The position numbers were made by a program, and so were the translations under genes. DNA of 7,511 bases from Bacteroidaceae bacterium (GTDB lineage: Bacteria; Bacteroidota; Bacteroidia; Bacteroidales; Bacteroidaceae): contig JAFTTD010000296.1 in NCBI GenBank assembly GCA_017466965.1, positions 1 through 7,511 of the forward strand, read 5' to 3'. The notes beneath the pieces are model-generated. The model had not been told where the DNA came from. It did not search any database and saw only the letters and a list, made by a program, of their open reading frames with translations. Of the stretch, positions 1-5,710 are shown piece by piece. Each line of letters begins with the position of its first letter. Position 1 is the first letter of the stretch.

Positions 1-42
1 AGTTACTATGACTACTTTATTCTTGAATGTGTACTCTAACAT
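1..42 (-). CDS. Partial 5' end of a probable short-chain dehydrogenase/reductase (SDR)
   Basis: Reading leftward from an ATG at 42-40, the frame stays open to the window edge and gives 14 residues, MLEYTFKNKVVIVT. This is the classic opening of an SDR: a short lead, then (F)xxKVVIVTG, the first beta strand before the glycine-rich NAD(P)-binding TGxxxGxG loop. The loop itself lies outside the window. A real Shine-Dalgarno sequence, AGGAG on the minus strand (55..51), sits 8 nt before the ATG and supports this start, which is notable because the other genes here have none. SDRs serve many pathways. In a pectin locus one could act on a uronate-derived keto sugar, as KduD does, but 14 residues cannot show that. 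The family call is tentative. Confidence 0.55.
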   Translation of the reverse strand, partial: MLEYTFKNKVVIVT

Positions 43-74
43 CGTATTATCTCCTATTATCTATAATATTTCCG

Positions 75-101
75 TAAAGATAGACTATTCGTAACGTACA
101 A
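75..101 (-). promoter_or_regulatory. Candidate promoter for the SDR gene
   Basis: On the minus strand TATCTTTA (82..75) matches the Bacteroidota -7 motif TAnnTTTG except at the last base. A TTG (101..99) lies 16 nt upstream as a possible -33 element, slightly closer than usual. A transcript starting near 68 would have a leader of about 25 nt containing the AGGAG at 55..51. The match is imperfect, so this is a candidate only. Confidence 0.35.
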
Positions 102-241
102 TCAGGTATTGCGGTTTATCTTTTCCGCAATCAGCTATGTCCGTATCCCACGGCCCCGGCTTGCAGCATTACGATGCACATATACAAACAATGATTCAAA
201 ATAAAAGTCTTAAGGATGTATTTTGAATAATCGTGCCTGTT

Positions 242-285
242 ACGCATAAAATAAACACCAAAGTCTTTTGTCCAAACTTTGGGGT
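242..285 (-). terminator. Probable rho-independent terminator of the S9 peptidase gene
   Basis: Read on the minus strand, the arm ACCCCAAAGT (285..276) pairs with ACTTTGGTGT (264..255) at nine of ten positions around an 11-nt loop, and TTATTTTAT follows directly. A stem followed by a T-rich tract about 80 nt after the stop codon fits an intrinsic terminator. Against it, the stem is only moderately GC-rich and the T-tract is interrupted. The same bases overlap a sequence that looks like an IS3/IS150-type terminal repeat, so the hairpin may be a remnant of a mobile element end used as a terminator. A weaker AT-rich hairpin at 323-340, followed by TTTT on the minus strand, lies closer to the stop. 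Confidence 0.4.
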
Positions 286-366
286 CCATTTCAAAGTAAA
301 TCGCTCTAAATTATACTAAAACTTATTTATGTCCAAATAAATTGAGGCACACTTTCATTCGCTTTA

Positions 367-2520
367 TTATTCCCATTCAGGAACTGGCTGATTAAGAAGG
401 TGATGAACAAAATAATCATATAATTTGTGCATCTCGAATGTTCCACCCAGACTGTGTGTCTTTCCTGGCAGATACAACTGGTCGAAATTCTTGTTTGCTT
501 TCATCAATGCATCAACAACCTGCAGCGTTGAAGTAGGATCGACGTTGTCATCTAACTCGCCGTTGATTAATAAGAGTTTACCTTTCAGAAGATGTGCATT
601 ATCAACGTTTGATGATTTACTATATGATTCGTCAAGAGGGAATCCCATCCACTGTTCGTTCCACCATACTTTGTCCATACGATTGTCATGACAACCACAT
701 AGAGCTACTGCCACTTTATAGAAATCATTATGGAAGAGCAGAGCCGCCATTGCATTCTGTCCACCTGCAGACCATCCATAGATACCTACTCTGTCTAAAT
801 CCATGTATGGATATTTTTCGCCAGCAGCCTTCATCCAGGCAATTCTGTCAGGGAATCCTGCATCCTTAAGGTTCTTCCAGCACACATCGTGGAACGCCTT
901 TGAACGGTTATATGTTCCCATACCGTCAATAGAAACAACAATAAATCCAAGTTCTGCAAGCTTTGATATCAAATGATTTGCAGGTCTGAAATCTTTTACC
1001 ACATGACTGTCATGCGGACCTGCATAAATCATTTCAACTACCGGATAAGACTTTGAAGGGTCAAAATTTGACGGGCGATGTATGTTGCCCCAAATATCTG
1101 TTTTTCCATCACGTCCCTTTGCGCAGAAAACTTCTGGCATCACCCATCCTCTTGCCTTCAGTTCGCTTACATCACAAGTTTCGAGCTTCGCAACAACAGA
1201 TGCGTCAGATGTACGTTTCAGGACACTCACTGCCGGCATATCCGGACGAGAATATACGTCAACAAAGTATTTGCGATTAGGAGAGAATTTGGCAACATGA
1301 TTTCCATTCTCTGGTGTTAAATCTTCAAAATCTTTTCCATTGAATCCAATTCGGCAATAGTGGATATTATACGGGTCCTCACCGGCAACCAATCCTGATG
1401 CAGTGAAATATATAATTTTGTTTTCTTCATCAATATAATTGACATTGCGCACCACCCATTCGCCTTTGGTAATCTGGCGCTTTATCTTGCCCTTGTTATC
1501 GTGCAGATAGATGTGACGCCAGCCATCACGCTCTGAAATCCATAGCATCTCAGCTCCATCATTCAGATCTCTTCTGTACTTGTTGTTATAATAGAAGAAT
1601 GTATTTGTCTGCTCATCAGCAAGATGAGTTATTTCGCCTGTTTCAGCATTAACTTCTCCTACGACGTAACGCTGGTGACCTCTCTCATTAAACTCAAACG
1701 TGAAGCCACGACTGTCAGCCCTCCATCCTGTCAGATATAAAGAGAACTGGTTTGCGTACATTGCCGTTTCAAGTTTTATCTGAGAACGAGACTCTATATC
1801 AAAAAGAACAGGCAGTGATGTTGATAATACATCGCCTGGTTTTGCATAATTTCTCCACTGCAGAATAGGTTGCTTCTGTGTAGATGGTGCAGACTCGATA
1901 AGAGGTATTCTCCTTTCTTCAACAGCGCTCACTTTTACAGTTGCTAATTTGCGAGAATCTGGAGACCAGCTTAGCGACTGGCTATAATACAACTTCTCAT
2001 TTCCGTCCATTGTAAGGGCATACTCTACTTTTGGCGCTTTTGCGTCAGTGCTTACAGGAGAAATGTAAACATTATGGTTTTTCACATAAGCATTCCACTT
2101 TCCGTCAGGAGAACGCAATCCGCTCTGAGAACGCATTCCTCCACCTGCATTCATTCCCATCCTGTTTCGCTGTGGAGTTCTGTTTGCACCGTTGCCAAGC
2201 AGCATATCTGCTATATCGTTTAGTTCAGCTGGTATATGCGCAGCAAGTTCTTTCCTTTCCTTTGCCTTGTATTTCTCTCCTGTTTCTGCATTGACCAAAT
2301 AGAAGAAGTCTCCATCCTTTTCATGGTTACTATACCAGAAATAATGAGAATCTCCAAGCCAGTTAGGGTTAACTGCAGACGAGTAAACGTAGTTTGAACA
2401 GCTCATCACATTATCAGCTCTAAGATAATCCTTGTAAGTGACTTGCGCGCCAGCATCAAAACTGCCGAATGTTGCCGACATTGCTAGCACGCACGAAATA
2501 ATAAGTTGTTTGTGTTTCAT
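367..2520 (-). CDS. Exported S9-family (prolyl oligopeptidase/DPP-IV-like) serine peptidase
   Basis: A 717-residue protein, close to the usual 700-750 of bacterial DPP-IV-like enzymes. Residues 1-25 form a signal peptide with likely cleavage at AGA|Q. Residues of about 30-450 are a DPPIV_N-type beta-propeller, with blade motifs such as SPDGKW (137-142), WSPDSR (185-190) and ISERDGWRHIYLH (328-340). Residues of about 460-710 are the alpha/beta-hydrolase Peptidase_S9 domain. The triad is visible: S584 in GWSAGG, D657 in GELDDNV and H689 in KTHS; Y499 in YAGP matches the oxyanion tyrosine of DPP-IV. A Gly/Arg/Met-rich low-complexity insert lies at about 108-136. Oddly, the DW(x)YEEE glutamate motif that anchors the substrate N-terminus in true DPP-IV is absent, and S1-pocket positions differ, so X-Pro dipeptidyl activity should not be assumed. 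It probably acts in the periplasm. It is divergent from the pectin esterase gene, and its link to pectin use is unknown. Confidence 0.9.
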   Translation of the reverse strand: MKHKQLIISCVLAMSATFGSFDAGAQVTYKDYLRADNVMSCSNYVYSSAVNPNWLGDSHYFWYSNHEKDGDFFYLVNAETGEKYKAKERKELAAHIPAELNDIADMLLGNGANRTPQRNRMGMNAGGGMRSQSGLRSPDGKWNAYVKNHNVYISPVSTDAKAPKVEYALTMDGNEKLYYSQSLSWSPDSRKLATVKVSAVEERRIPLIESAPSTQKQPILQWRNYAKPGDVLSTSLPVLFDIESRSQIKLETAMYANQFSLYLTGWRADSRGFTFEFNERGHQRYVVGEVNAETGEITHLADEQTNTFFYYNNKYRRDLNDGAEMLWISERDGWRHIYLHDNKGKIKRQITKGEWVVRNVNYIDEENKIIYFTASGLVAGEDPYNIHYCRIGFNGKDFEDLTPENGNHVAKFSPNRKYFVDVYSRPDMPAVSVLKRTSDASVVAKLETCDVSELKARGWVMPEVFCAKGRDGKTDIWGNIHRPSNFDPSKSYPVVEMIYAGPHDSHVVKDFRPANHLISKLAELGFIVVSIDGMGTYNRSKAFHDVCWKNLKDAGFPDRIAWMKAAGEKYPYMDLDRVGIYGWSAGGQNAMAALLFHNDFYKVAVALCGCHDNRMDKVWWNEQWMGFPLDESYSKSSNVDNAHLLKGKLLLINGELDDNVDPTSTLQVVDALMKANKNFDQLYLPGKTHSLGGTFEMHKLYDYFVHHLLNQPVPEWE

Positions 2521-2585
2521 GTTAAATTAGTTTTAATGAATTCAATAAAAATGCAACTGAATTCTAATTAGTTAATAATTATGTG

Positions 2586-2616
2586 CAAAAGTAAATATAT
2601 TTCTATTTAACCGCAA
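2586..2616 (-). promoter_or_regulatory. Promoter of the S9 peptidase gene
   Basis: On the minus strand TACTTTTG (2593..2586) is a perfect TAnnTTTG -7 element, and a TTG (2616..2614) lies 20 nt upstream in the -33 position. This is the standard sigma-ABfr arrangement of Bacteroidota. Transcription would start near 2580, giving a leader of about 60 nt. That leader contains two EcoRI-like GAATTC palindromes (2538-2543, 2559-2564) that could pair weakly. No Shine-Dalgarno sequence precedes the ATG at 2520. Confidence 0.65.
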
Positions 2617-2620
2617 CTTT

Positions 2621-2665
2621 AAATACACTTTATTAATGACAAGACAAAATAAATACAGACTTTAT
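2621..2665. repeat. Direct repeat between the divergent promoters (candidate operator)
   Basis: AAATACA-CTTTAT (2621-2633) recurs as AAATACA-GA-CTTTAT (2651-2665). The two copies start exactly 30 bp apart, about three helical turns, and lie between the two outward-facing -33 positions. A pair of in-phase half-sites there is what a shared activator or repressor would use. The sequence is AT-rich, so chance similarity is possible, and no regulator gene is present in the window to pair with it. Confidence 0.35.
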
Positions 2666-2666
2666 C

Positions 2667-2699
2667 TTTTTCGTATATTCTGCAAAAAGATTAACTTTG
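2667..2699 (+). promoter_or_regulatory. Promoter of the CE12-CE8 esterase gene
   Basis: TAACTTTG (2692-2699) is a perfect TAnnTTTG -7 element. A T-run (2667-2671) sits about 20 nt upstream where the -33 TTG/TTTG box is expected, so that half is weak. Transcription would start near 2706, leaving a leader of about 25 nt before the ATG at 2732. This excludes the longer in-frame start at 2636, which lies upstream of the promoter. Confidence 0.6.
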
Positions 2700-2731
2700 C
2701 CACAATATCACAACTAACAAATATACAAAAC

Positions 2732-4483
2732 ATGAGTAAAACTGTAAGTATGTTCATCGGCTGCATATTCGCTTTATTATTACTTACTGCGGCAAAAGAA
2801 GACAATGTCACAACCATTTTCATGATAGGCGATTCAACAATGGCAAACAAGGACACTTCCGGCGGCAAGCAGGAGCGTGGATGGGGAATGATGCTGCAAG
2901 AATGCTTTGATGACAATATACGTATTGAAAACCATGCCGTCAATGGACGCTCATCCTTGTCGTTCATAAATGAAGGGCGATGGGATAAAGTTTTGGAAAG
3001 AATCAGACCTGGCGACTATGTGGTCATACAGTTCGGACACAACGATGAAAAGCCAAAACCCGACAGGCATACTGAACCAGGCAGCACTTTTGATGCCAAT
3101 CTTGAAAAGTTCGTTCGTGAAACCCGCGAAAAAGGTGGTATTCCCATACTCATGAACGCTGTTGTTCGACGCAATTTCTTTATCAAAGCCACTGAAATTG
3201 AAGATGATGAGCAACTGCGCACCACGACTTTCAAGGATGGAGTGAAGATGATAGAAGGTGATTCACTTATTGACACTCACGGGCTCTACAGAATAGCCCC
3301 ACGGAATGTTGCCCAACGGCTTAATGCCCACTTTGTTGATGCCAACAAGATAACGCATGACCTGGAGCAGGGGCTTGGCAGAGAGAAGTCAAAGAAACTG
3401 CACATGTGGTTCCTTCCAGGCGTAGAGCCGAGTCTGCCCGAAGGACGTCAGGACAACACTCACTACAGCATATATGGCGCAAGAGTTGTAGCCTCACTTC
3501 TAGCCGATGCCATGTGCGAGGAAGTGCCCTTGCTAAAGAAATACAGAACAAGGACAGAAGCTACACCGCTATCTACGTCACAATATGACAATCCCGACAC
3601 ATTGTTCGTTGACTGCAACGGAAAAGCAGAATTCCGCACCATAGGCGAAGCCATAGAAGTGTGCCGAGCATTCATGGACTATCAGAAAGTAATCTATGTA
3701 AGGAATGGCACATACAAAGAGAAACTTATAATTCCCCAGTGGCTGCAAAACATTGAAATATGCGGAGAGAGCAAAGAAAACACAATCATTACGTTCAACC
3801 ACCATGCAAACATTCCGCTTCCGGAAACGGGACACCCAATGGGGACATTCCGCACATACACACTGAAGATTGAAGGCAACAACATAACACTCAAGAATCT
3901 TACTGTCGAAAACAATGCGCCACGTTTAGGTCAGGCTGTAGCACTCCACACAGAAGGGGACAGGCTAACGTTCATCAACTGCAGGTTCATTGGTCATCAG
4001 GACACAGTCTATACCGGAATGCCATACACTCATCTCTACTTTCTCAACTGCTACATTTGCGGTACAACCGACTTTATTTTCGGTCCGTCAACAGCATGGT
4101 TTGAAAAGTGTGTTATTGAAAGCATGTCAAATTCATATATCACAGCCGCATCAACACCTCGCGACCAAGAGCATGGATATATCTTCAACGAATGCACACT
4201 GACTGCTTCCGAAGGAGTCAACAAGGTGTATCTCGGACGGCCGTGGCGCGACTACGGACACACCGTATTCATGAACTGCAATCTGGGCAGCCACATACGC
4301 CCAGAAGGATGGCACCACTGGAAAGCGAACAGGGTAAAGACTGCCCGTTATATGGAATACTGCAACAGTGGAGCTGGAGCAGACACAAGCAAACGGGTGA
4401 CATGGAGCAGACTGCTCAGCAAGAAAGAGGCGAAACGGCTGACGAGGGAATCGGTCATTGGAAACCTTGCCGAAGGTCTTTAG
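2732..4483 (+). CDS. Two-domain pectin esterase: CE12-like acetylesterase fused to CE8 pectin methylesterase
   Basis: A 583-residue exported protein. The start at 2732 is chosen because a signal peptide begins there (hydrophobic core about 7-20, likely cleavage near TAA|K) and because the promoter -7 box at 2692-2699 lies downstream of the alternative ATG at 2636. Residues of about 27-265 are an SGNH hydrolase of the rhamnogalacturonan acetylesterase (CE12) type: GDS with nucleophile S35, G72, the GHND block with N104, and D241xxH244. Residues of about 290-575 are a pectinesterase right-handed beta-helix (CE8): GTYKE (326-330), Q401 in GQAVAL, Q423-D424 in HQDTVY, nucleophile D447 in GTTDFIFG, and R503 and W505 in LGRPW. 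All catalytic residues of both halves are present. It should remove acetyl and methyl esters from pectin, exposing galacturonate to the GH28 enzyme encoded nearby. It is convergent with the next gene, 7 bp between stops. Confidence 0.93.
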   Translation: MSKTVSMFIGCIFALLLLTAAKEDNVTTIFMIGDSTMANKDTSGGKQERGWGMMLQECFDDNIRIENHAVNGRSSLSFINEGRWDKVLERIRPGDYVVIQFGHNDEKPKPDRHTEPGSTFDANLEKFVRETREKGGIPILMNAVVRRNFFIKATEIEDDEQLRTTTFKDGVKMIEGDSLIDTHGLYRIAPRNVAQRLNAHFVDANKITHDLEQGLGREKSKKLHMWFLPGVEPSLPEGRQDNTHYSIYGARVVASLLADAMCEEVPLLKKYRTRTEATPLSTSQYDNPDTLFVDCNGKAEFRTIGEAIEVCRAFMDYQKVIYVRNGTYKEKLIIPQWLQNIEICGESKENTIITFNHHANIPLPETGHPMGTFRTYTLKIEGNNITLKNLTVENNAPRLGQAVALHTEGDRLTFINCRFIGHQDTVYTGMPYTHLYFLNCYICGTTDFIFGPSTAWFEKCVIESMSNSYITAASTPRDQEHGYIFNECTLTASEGVNKVYLGRPWRDYGHTVFMNCNLGSHIRPEGWHHWKANRVKTARYMEYCNSGAGADTSKRVTWSRLLSKKEAKRLTRESVIGNLAEGL

Positions 4484-4490
4484 TTCTCTT

Positions 4491-5687
4491 TCAGAGGTTC
4501 TTTTTGAAAAACTCAAGCATGCGCTCGTGTGCACGCTTGGGACAACTGTGAGGTATATCCCACAGTTCCGTTTCCAGTTTCTCCCCTACTCCCTGACTAT
4601 CCCAAACCTGCCTCATTACTCCAAATGCTTTCTTAGCACCTTCTACAGGAAACAGTTTGTCTTGCGAGCCATTGATAAACAGCATAGCGTCAGGGCATGC
4701 TATGCTTGCTATGTGCGGATAGTCAAGCCATCTGCGCAGTCCCGGAATGCAATTGGCAAAACCTCCGTTTTCTGTTCGGTTGTATTTCAATGACATCTGC
4801 TCATCAGAAGTTACCATCCAGCAAACCGCCACAGTTGCTCTTACATGAGGGCTAAGAGCCGCAAGCATCCATGCCCGATATGCTCCCATAGAGAAGCCCA
4901 TGCACCCTATGCGAGCCGAATCAACTTCCGGCAAAGCGGAAAGGAAGTCCGTAGCAGAAATGTCATCGTATGTCATATACGCACTCAAGTTGATGCCATA
5001 CATCATCATGTTGCCTGCAATCATATCATAGCGTTCACGCTTTGCGCCTTCCTTCTGTCCTCGTTCTCCCCACATGGGAGCGTCTGCCGAGAAAACCACA
5101 TAAACTTGTTTTGACAAATAATCACCTAAGAACACTCCGTCATACAAGGATTCCACCCACTTACGTGCATCTTCCGCCACATCGTTCCCCTCTACAGACA
5201 GTGGCTTAATCATCTTTTCCTTGCCTATAAACAGGTGCGCCCCATGATCATGAAGGAGGTTTATGGCAGGAAAAGGACCATCGCCATCAGGTATAAGAAG
5301 ATAGGCTGGCACATCATAATAGCGCGACAGCCTGACTGTTATCTTCAGCGCCCTGTATCCGTCACGCTGTTCCTCAGCCACTACCCTCATGTCATAACCT
5401 TCTGAAGGCGGAGGAGGCGGAGTGAGCATACAGTCAAGAACTTTCTGAGAAGCCGCATCCTTCCACTTGCTGAAATCCTTAATATCGGAATTACCCCATG
5501 CCAGCTCGAACTTGAAATCTGCAATCAGCGAATCGGCATATACAGGCAAGTTTCTTTCAAACTCGTACGACCTTCGTGTCTGGGCAGTTCCTTCTACACA
5601 TACATAGAAAAATACAAGTATTGATAATATCATCCTGACAAGGATGCTCACATTTGCACCACGGCGCAATATCTTCATTTCAAGCAT
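4491..5687 (-). CDS. Exported alpha/beta-hydrolase esterase, pectin-locus type
   Basis: A 398-residue protein of the dienelactone-hydrolase/acetyl-xylan-esterase-like group (Abhydrolase_7-like by eye). An N-terminal signal sequence (hydrophobic core about 17-31) ends at GTA|Q (35/36). The in-frame ATG at codon 4 is an equally possible start. The core shows the oxyanion-region motif LLHDHGAH (144-151), nucleophile S266 in GFSMG, acid D343 in NGSQDKLFP and probable catalytic H380 in DIPHS. Five consecutive prolines occur at 90-94. The gene begins 23 bp after the stop of the GH28 gene on the same strand with no promoter visible between, so the two are probably co-transcribed. This context points to ester removal from pectin. 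Family CE19 (the BT1017-type pectin methylesterases, also alpha/beta hydrolases) is a plausible home, but I cannot confirm it without a profile search, and a deacetylase remains possible. Confidence 0.8.
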   Translation of the reverse strand: MLEMKILRRGANVSILVRMILSILVFFYVCVEGTAQTRRSYEFERNLPVYADSLIADFKFELAWGNSDIKDFSKWKDAASQKVLDCMLTPPPPPSEGYDMRVVAEEQRDGYRALKITVRLSRYYDVPAYLLIPDGDGPFPAINLLHDHGAHLFIGKEKMIKPLSVEGNDVAEDARKWVESLYDGVFLGDYLSKQVYVVFSADAPMWGERGQKEGAKRERYDMIAGNMMMYGINLSAYMTYDDISATDFLSALPEVDSARIGCMGFSMGAYRAWMLAALSPHVRATVAVCWMVTSDEQMSLKYNRTENGGFANCIPGLRRWLDYPHIASIACPDAMLFINGSQDKLFPVEGAKKAFGVMRQVWDSQGVGEKLETELWDIPHSCPKRAHERMLEFFKKNL

Positions 5688-5710
5688 ATCTGTATGTTTG
5701 CAGTATTATT

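Larger units (their letters stand above)
43..366. other. Non-coding region with four inverted repeats
   Basis: This 324-bp gap separates the stop of the S9 peptidase gene from the start of the leftward SDR gene. I see no convincing gene in it. It holds four inverted repeats: ATTGCGG/CCGCAAT at 108-114 and 125-131; a perfect 10-bp repeat ATTCAAAATA/TATTTTGAAT at 194-203 and 219-228; a 10-position arm pair with one mismatch at 255-264 and 276-285 (see terminator); and an AT-rich 6-bp pair TTATTT/AAATAA at 323-328 and 335-340. The heptamer CAATCAG occurs twice, at 99-105 and 128-134. The spacing suggests that the peptidase and SDR genes are not one tight operon. Confidence 0.6.

Noticed and set aside
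131..247. 38-codon leftward frame (MRNRHDYSKY...) after the IS-like repeat
   Set aside because: The first residues loosely recall the start of IS3-family OrfA proteins, but the rest does not, and there is no ribosome binding site. Too weak to call a gene or pseudogene.
2521..2580. Leader hairpin from two GAATTC palindromes as a riboswitch
   Set aside because: The pairing is only about six A/T-rich base pairs around a 15-nt loop, with no known aptamer features.
4497..4512. Palindrome-like GTTCTTTTTGAAAAAC near the convergent stops as a bidirectional terminator
   Set aside because: The symmetry leaves essentially no loop, the stem is almost all A-T with a mismatch, and it lies within the last codons of the hydrolase gene.
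4151..4534. 127-codon leftward open frame across the CE8 C-terminus
   Set aside because: It is antisense to conserved CE8 motifs, including LGRPW, and has no domain or signal of its own.
5407..5421. Five-proline run (residues 90-94) of the alpha/beta hydrolase as a special regulatory stall
   Set aside because: Proline-rich stretches near this position occur in related esterases as far as I recall. The run predicts EF-P dependence but nothing specific.
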